64,000 nt of DNA from Anaeramoeba flamelloides (taxonomy: Eukaryota; Metamonada; Anaeramoebidae): NCBI GenBank assembly GCA_027625915.1, contig JANTQA010000023.1:9176001-9240000 (forward strand). Direction: 5' to 3'. The notes below the pieces were generated by a model. The model searched no databases. It was not told the origin of the DNA and saw nothing but the letters and a program-made list of their open reading frames with translations. Each line of letters begins with the position of its first letter. Position 1 is the stretch's first letter. This document shows, in pieces, positions 58,132-64,000 of this stretch. A program made the translations under genes and the position numbers.

Positions 58132-59124
58132 AAATGGTTCTAATTAAACTTTTTTTTTTTTTTTTTTTTTCAATTTGTGTTGAGGTGGTTGTTGGGTAAA
58201 AGTATAATTGTACGAGAAAGTTGTTTTCGTTGAAAGTTGTTTGTTTTTTTTGTTTTTTGTTTTTTTTTTAAGAATAAAAAAATTAGATTTTTGGAGTGAA
58301 TAAAACCTGAGTTCAGATCTTGTAGTTATTATGTAAAGAAATTAAGAGAAAAAATTTTACCAAACTAAAATTAAATGTAAAAATTATTTTAATAAAAAAT
58401 GAAATTCTCTAAAAATTACAACAATATTCCGACTTTATTGAGAACTTGGTAAGAGCCTGTTCTTTTTTTAAAAAAGTATTTCTTTGAAATGGAAATAAAT
58501 TCTTATCATTTTTTTTAAGAAAAAAATTCTGGTTTCTTCGAAAAGAAAGAGAGTTAAGATTAACGATTTTAAAAAAATGGAAGACTTTTTGTCAAATAAA
58601 TTTAAACCGAAACAAAATTTTTGAATGCTGAAAAATAGCTTAATTATTGGTAGAAAGTGAAATTTCTATTTCGGTTTGTTTCTTCACAGGACTGTTTGGG
58701 TTATAATCAAATTTTTGAGTAAAATTGTGTTGAATCGAAAGACAGACTTTGGTAATTTTAATTGTTTGTTTTTTGAAGATAAATGGAGAAGTTTTTCCTT
58801 TATTTTTTAGTAAAAAATAGGAGATCCAAAGAAGTAGATGTGTATTACTATATTCTTGATAAAAAGATAATCAAGCTTTAATTTTATTCCTTTTAAATAA
58901 CCAACACTAACAGAAAACACTTGAAACATACAATCTCTTGAGAATTTTTCTTTGATTAATTTAGAATTGTCAATCCAACAAAAAGATAAGAAAGCACAGT
59001 AGTAAGGGAACATTGGAAAAAAAAAAGTATCACCAATTTCAATTTCTCTAACGAAATTCGTACAAAGCAAAAATGTGAAGGGAAACTTTTTTCTGATTAC
59101 AAATTGTAATCACATAAAAATTAA

Positions 59125-59684
59125 GGTTTACAATCCCTGAAATTTGAAAAAAGATTATCTTGTGTAGGGTGTGGTAACTTGTTAATTTGGTTCTTCGCTG
59201 ATCGATCTTGTACTTGGTATGAATTTTAATCTTGGTTCAAAAAGTTATTTTTTGACAATTTATTTTTTTTTATTTCCGAAATCCGAATTGAAGAGTGTAG
59301 GGTTAATATATCGGTACGTGCTTAAGAATAAATTTAGATTTTTGGGTTGTAGAAGAAAAATTCCATTTACTTTTTAGTCAATTAAATTAATGAAAAAAAA
59401 AAAATCTTTTTTTTATAAGATCCAAATAAAACCAAAACTAATTTTAAGTTTCCATCACCAACCCATAAATACCAGTTTTTTATTACTTATCTTCCAATAT
59501 ACAAGTCTTACACCCTTCAATTTGGATTTCGGTAATAAAAAAAAAATAAATATCAAAAAATTAACTTTTTGAACCAAGATTAAAATTCATACCAAGCATT
59601 AGATCGATCAGCGAAGAACCCAATTAACAAGTTACCACACCCTACACAAGATAATCTTTTTTCAAATTTCAGGGATTGTAAACC
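59125..59684. mobile_element. TTAA-flanked TIR element, copy 2
   Basis: A 560-bp element with TTAA at 59121-59124 and 59685-59688. Its ends are identical to copy 1 for the first 40 or more bases (GGTTTACAATCCCTGAAATT...), including TTGTGTAGGGTG and GATCGATCTTGTACTTGGTA. The interior is non-coding. Confidence 0.8.
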
Positions 59685-61548
59685 TTAATGACCACATTGA
59701 TAATTTGCAAAATTGTCTCCAAGGGTTTTGCTACAAACCCATTAAAATCACGAAGGGCCCTTAATGAAGATATCCTCCAATTTGGATCAAAATTCCATTT
59801 TTAGTCATTTTTTCTGGAAAAAGACAAAAAAAAAAAGATAAGTAAAATCGAACACTTTATTAAGGAACGTGAAAATGAAATTGAAAATTTAATTAGGATT
59901 TTTTAACTTTGAAAAATAAAAATTATTTCAAACATTCTTGATAAACGACTCTAACGTTTGAAGATCACGAATCTATGAGTTTTGATCAGTGAGCTACTTG
60001 GAAAGTTTCTATTGTCCACACAAATCAGAACAATTCCTAAAAAGTAATTGTATTTTTCTCTTAGTATTTTTGGTCTATATCGATTTGATTCTTTTTGTTT
60101 TTACTTGAACTGAAATCTCTATTCGGATCTTGTAGACAATTTTTACATTTATTTTATATTTTGTAAGAATTTATACAATCTAATATTCGAAGTACTTTGC
60201 AAATTTTTTTTATATAAATCAATGATTGTAAAATTCCACAAACCATTTAACATAGCTACACCAACCCTATTATTATTGAAATAAACAATTCATTTTATTG
60301 AGTGAAACAACAACCAAAAAAAAATGTCACAGAAAAATCAACAAAATCCAGTTGAGCTTGTTTTAAAATTTTAAAAAATTTAATATAATTCGGAGAAAAA
60401 ATAAACTTTCTTTTTTTGGAATTGAGCATTTTGATGAATTTGATACAGCACCAAAATATTACCGTACATTTTATCAATTATATCATTGTTTTAAAATAAT
60501 AAAGAATTATGCCTTGAAAATTTAAAATTTTCTCCATTTTGACCTTATAAGTGAAAATTAAAACAATTTAAACACAATTCACAAATAAAAAAATAATCGT
60601 GGGTAACTCTCAACACTACCAAATAGTTTTCTATTTCCACTTTATATAGATATTTTCTCAAAAAGTCAATTTTCAAAACCTCTTTATCATTTTTTTAATA
60701 TGAAGTTGACAAAATTCTAGTCTAAAAAATATAATTTTTTTCTACTTAGATCTGATTGTAATAAGATTTTTGAGATTGATGAACCGTGAAAAACTCTTTC
60801 GAATACACTGTTAGTAAAAATTTGAATTGTCAATAGAAAAGTAAACGGTGCACTATAAGTCTCTTAAATCATATCATATAGTAATTTATTCAACATTTTA
60901 TGAGTCTGATAAAGTTATACTTTCGGATTGGTCTTAAATACCCGTTCAAGAATATTTAACTTTTTTTTTTGTAAATAAACTCCATGTTATTCTATTTCTT
61001 TTATTCTAATTCAACCCCCAAGAGTACTTTTAATCCTAAAATAAAAAAATCAAAATTTCTATTCATATTCCCAAAAAAATAATCACATTCAAAGAATAAA
61101 AGAAACCAACAAATCATCAAAAATCCCTAACAATAGAGGGGAAATTAATAGATTAAAAAGTTTTTAGGAATTTAAAAATTGAAATTTTAAAGTATTTTAA
61201 AACCCTTTTTTTTTGAAAGGTGAATGAAATTTTTGTTCTATTGATTTTGTAAAAAATAGTATATTTAGTTGTATAACTCACACTAAAACATTATTGAAGG
61301 TAAAAATCATTGGTATTTTTTGAAATTTTTGAATTATTACTTGAAATCATTATAATTTTATTTGTATTTAATCTGATTTTTATTATTTTTTAATAAACCA
61401 AGATTTTTTTTAAGCAATTGGCGTCCCATGAGAAGCCTAAAATACTAGTATGACATTATCGAATCTACAAAATACTTATTTTCCATAGCCAAAATCCACG
61501 AAAAAAAAATATTTATACAATAGTTCAATCAGGTGATCTCTCAAATTA

Positions 61549-62101
61549 GATTACAATTCCCGAAATTTAAAAAAAATGATTTTTTGTATTGTGGTGACTT
61601 ATTATTTTGGTAACTAGTTGATCGGATCTTTGGTTTGGTAGGGGTTTTATACTGGTTCAAAAATGGAATTTTAGAAATTTTTTATTTGAAATGAGAATTT
61701 ATGAGTACTAGAATAATTGATTGAAAGGTAATTTTTAAGAAAATTTTTGGATTTTTGGGTCACTTGTTGAATTTTAAAGTTACTTTTGGGTTTATTTGGA
61801 GCTTTTAAATATTATATTGTTTTTTTTTTTTTTTTTTTTTTGGGGATTAATTAATATGGAAATAAATATTTTAACTGAAAACTGAAAAACCAAACCGTTT
61901 ATAACTTCAGTTCCACCCTATTATTATTACACACTCTTCAATTTGGATTTTGGGAAAAAAAAAAAATATTAAAAAGAATAACTTTTTGAGTCATTCTAAT
62001 AATTCACACTAATTGAAAGATAGATCATTTAATACCCAAAATAACTAATTTTCATACACGATATATGGTATTTCTTTTTGAAATTCTAAGGATTGTAAAC
62101 C
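61549..62101. mobile_element. TTAA-flanked TIR element, copy 3 (decayed)
   Basis: The right end ATTGTAAACC is followed by an intact TTAA (62102-62105). The left end GATTACAATTCCCGAAATTT is recognisable but its TTAA is changed. The interior order (TTCAATTTGGATTT, GTTCAAAAA) follows copies 1 and 2 with much more divergence. Confidence 0.65.
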
Positions 62102-62677
62102 TTAATAATTTATACCTATTGATAAAAAAAAACAATTTTTAAAAAAATCTGCTATTATAAGAAAAATTTAAAAGGCTAAATCATCAATATCCATACTCCA
62201 GACTTTGAAAAACACATTTTTTAAATCTATTTTGATTTGGAGATCAGTTGTTAAAGAAATTTAATTTTTGGAAAAATGAATAATTAGTTATGGATTATTT
62301 TAATAAATTATTTTTACACATTGTTAATCAATTCCAATTCAAAATTTTTAGCATAGCAAAATTTATTTAAAAAAAATAAATCTTATTAAATAAAATATAA
62401 TAAATGTTAAATTTGAATCATTCACTAATTGAAATATTAATAATTATTAATAAATTACAATACCCAAAAAAATAAAATAACTATAAAACAAGATCATAAA
62501 TATTGATTTAAATTTTATCGGAGTTGATATATATGTGTGTGTTTTGGTTTAAATGTGAAAAAAACACATATAATCTGTAAAAGGTGATTTCTTCATGAGA
62601 AAATTTGTGAATTTTAAATATAAAAGTGCATAGGTACTCCTTTCTATAAAAAGTTATAATATAACTTTTCAACCTTA

Positions 62678-62875
62678 CAGTCAGTTCCACTTTTAAGGCA
62701 CAAACCTTCAACGAAATTTAAGGCACAATAAAAATCTCAAATTAAAGCACAAAATTGATAATTTTTGTTTTTTACAATTTATTTTACTAGAATCTGAATT
62801 TTGTGCCTTAATTTGAGATTTTTTTTGTGTCTTAAATTTCGTTGAAGGTTTGTGCCTTAAAAGTGGAACTGACTG
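62678..62875. mobile_element. 198-bp palindromic element with CAGTCAGTTCC ends
   Basis: Arms of about 79 bp (62678-62757 and 62797-62875) are near-perfect inverted copies: CAGTCAGTTCCACTTTTAAG at one end and its complement at the other, around a ~40-bp AT-rich centre. CAGT termini with a TA on the left flank resemble Tc1/mariner-type non-autonomous elements. The same 17-bp end CAGTTCCACTTTTAAGG occurs alone at 25987-26003. Confidence 0.75.
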
Positions 62876-63083
62876 AAAATATTTTTCAAAGATTAAGCTA
62901 AATCAATTATCTAAATAAAAAAAGGATTAAAAAGGAAAATTGAAGAAATAAAAAATAAAAAATTTAAAAAGTAATAATAGAATAAAAAAAATTAAAAATT
63001 ATATGCGCTCTGATAACATTTGTATTTTTAGACCGTTAACCAAGATTTGAAACTAATTTTTCTTTTTATTAATAATACATTTT

Positions 63084-63299
63084 ATGATAAAAATTAAAGA
63101 GTATCCTATGGTTATTGTATATATTTCATTTTCCTGGATTTACCCAGTAATATTCGATCTATTCCTTGACACTGATAAAAAGTCATTTTTTTTTGAATCT
63201 CTTATTAAATTTTCTGTTTTTTTTTTAATTATTTATTACCTTATATATAATAGTTTATATCATCAAAATTATCTTATATCTTATGTAAATATTTTATGA
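63084..63299 (+). CDS. putative small membrane protein
   Basis: A 71-codon ORF from ATG 63084 with two hydrophobic stretches, about residues 9-28 (MVIVYISFSWIYPVIFDLFL) and 40-60, separated by a charged DTDKKS loop. Codon use is slightly less AT-biased than surrounding non-coding DNA. I do not recognise the family. It could be a real two-pass membrane protein, one exon of a longer gene, or a chance ORF. Confidence 0.3.
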   Translation: MIKIKEYPMVIVYISFSWIYPVIFDLFLDTDKKSFFFESLIKFSVFFLIIYYLIYNSLYHQNYLISYVNIL

Positions 63300-64000
63300 T
63301 TTTGTGGCTTTTTACACCTCTTGTTGGGTACCTATTAATACATTTTTGATGAGTTTTGGTTTTATTATATTTTTTGATGATTTTTTTTTTTTAGGTTTGG
63401 TTATTTTTCCATAAAGTTGTATCAAAATTGGGCTAATTTTGGTTTATAACATTACAAATCATAAACTCTTTTTAGTCAAAGTAGTCTAGTTCTATTAAAG
63501 AAATAGAACAATTTCTACAAGTTTAACACATTTTTCTTCTCTAAATAAATTTTCAATTTCTTGATCAAAGATCATTTTTTCTCATTTTGTAAAAAATTTT
63601 TTTTTTGTTTTTGACATTTTGTAATTATATTTTTTTTTTTTTCTTTTTTATTTTTTTTTTAAAAAATTAAATCAGAAAAAAAAAATGTTTGAAACCCCAT
63701 ATTAACATAAAGAATAGTGAGTCTTTGTAGGTTCTTTGAAAATACATACATTTGCAATTAAAAAATCTTATTATCAACAATTTTAACATCCTAAAAAAAT
63801 GAGGAATTTTGCATGATGTGTTCAAATGAAAGGTAACCAAAAAATTTTAAATATTTTTTTTTTTTTGAAATTTATTTTCGGTTCAGGTATTTATTTTATG
63901 ATTATCGACTCTAATATGAAGTTTATTGTTTCTCTTATTTCGAACCATTCTAAATTTTATTGATTCTTAATAATAAAGTTAATTTTTAATTTTTAACTAA
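63300..64000. other. AT-rich right edge
   Basis: I see no gene, repeat or RNA feature here beyond T-rich and A-rich runs. Confidence 0.6.

Larger units (their letters stand above)
58132..63083. other. region upstream of MAF1 with MITE-like elements
   Basis: The MAF1 promoter region has a T run of about 23 bases 17 bases upstream of the ATG (A-rich on the transcript). Beyond it lie two TTAA-type elements (59125-59684, 61549-62101), a family B end near 61195-61265, and a 198-bp palindrome (62678-62875). No conserved gene is recognised. Confidence 0.65.

Noticed and set aside
1-64000. tRNA, rRNA, major snRNA genes and CRISPR arrays
   Set aside because: No T-loop/acceptor pattern, U6 ACAGAGA box or other conserved core was found by eye. 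The tandem repeats present lack spacer structure. A covariance search could still find divergent RNAs.

Overview
The window is nuclear DNA from an AT-rich, probably single-celled eukaryote. I recognise eight protein-coding genes, all conserved eukaryotic families. They use the standard code, GT-AG introns, and proteins padded with Asn, Asp, Glu, Lys and Gly low-complexity runs. Non-coding DNA is extremely AT-rich. Two 3' splice sites carry a branch-point-like ACTAAC/AACTAAT motif almost touching the AG, a habit known from parabasalids and diplomonads. A metamonad such as Anaeramoeba, or another AT-rich amoeboid protist, is therefore a reasonable guess, but this is inference and the species is not established.

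Layout, left to right: eL37 (minus, one short intron) and the 25-residue eL41 (plus) form a divergent ribosomal-protein pair at 259-1363. MTR4, the exosome RNA helicase, runs 12198-4154 on minus in three exons. TOR kinase runs 27799-14255 on minus in two exons. A class I DYRK kinase runs 39339-32599 on minus in two exons. UTP25, an SSU-processome factor, lies at 42859-45147 on plus. COG2, a Golgi tether subunit, runs 51086-48447 on minus. MAF1, the RNA polymerase III repressor, runs 58131-57385 on minus. A small putative membrane-protein ORF at 63084-63299 is uncertain.

The main structural result is that MTR4, TOR and DYRK are each split by one very long intron (4764, 5151 and 4542 bp). Each is the gene's first intron, each is phase 0, and the coding sequence joins seamlessly across it. 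The only other introns are short (146 and 187 bp) and phase 1. The long introns hold no recognisable gene. They are filled with the same decayed repeats as the intergenic DNA.

The non-coding DNA is a mosaic of old repeats. There are three copies of a ~555-bp terminal-inverted-repeat (TIR) element flanked by TTAA. There are three ~225-bp elements with CATTCAGCTTTCC-containing ends, a ~170-bp TIR element, and a ~215-bp GGGCCCA-ended element, one copy of which carries a coding-like insert. A 198-bp palindrome has CAGTCAG ends, and a 428-bp inverted repeat sits inside the TOR intron. Several diverged duplicated blocks are also present. A GC-rich island near 53.8-53.95 kb can form several hairpins and may be a structured RNA. 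I saw no virus-like element, tRNA, rRNA or CRISPR array.

Functionally, most of the genes concern growth and ribosome production: two ribosomal proteins, two pre-rRNA processing factors, TOR, its classical effector MAF1, and a DYRK-family kinase. COG2 is the exception. With only eight genes this may be chance.
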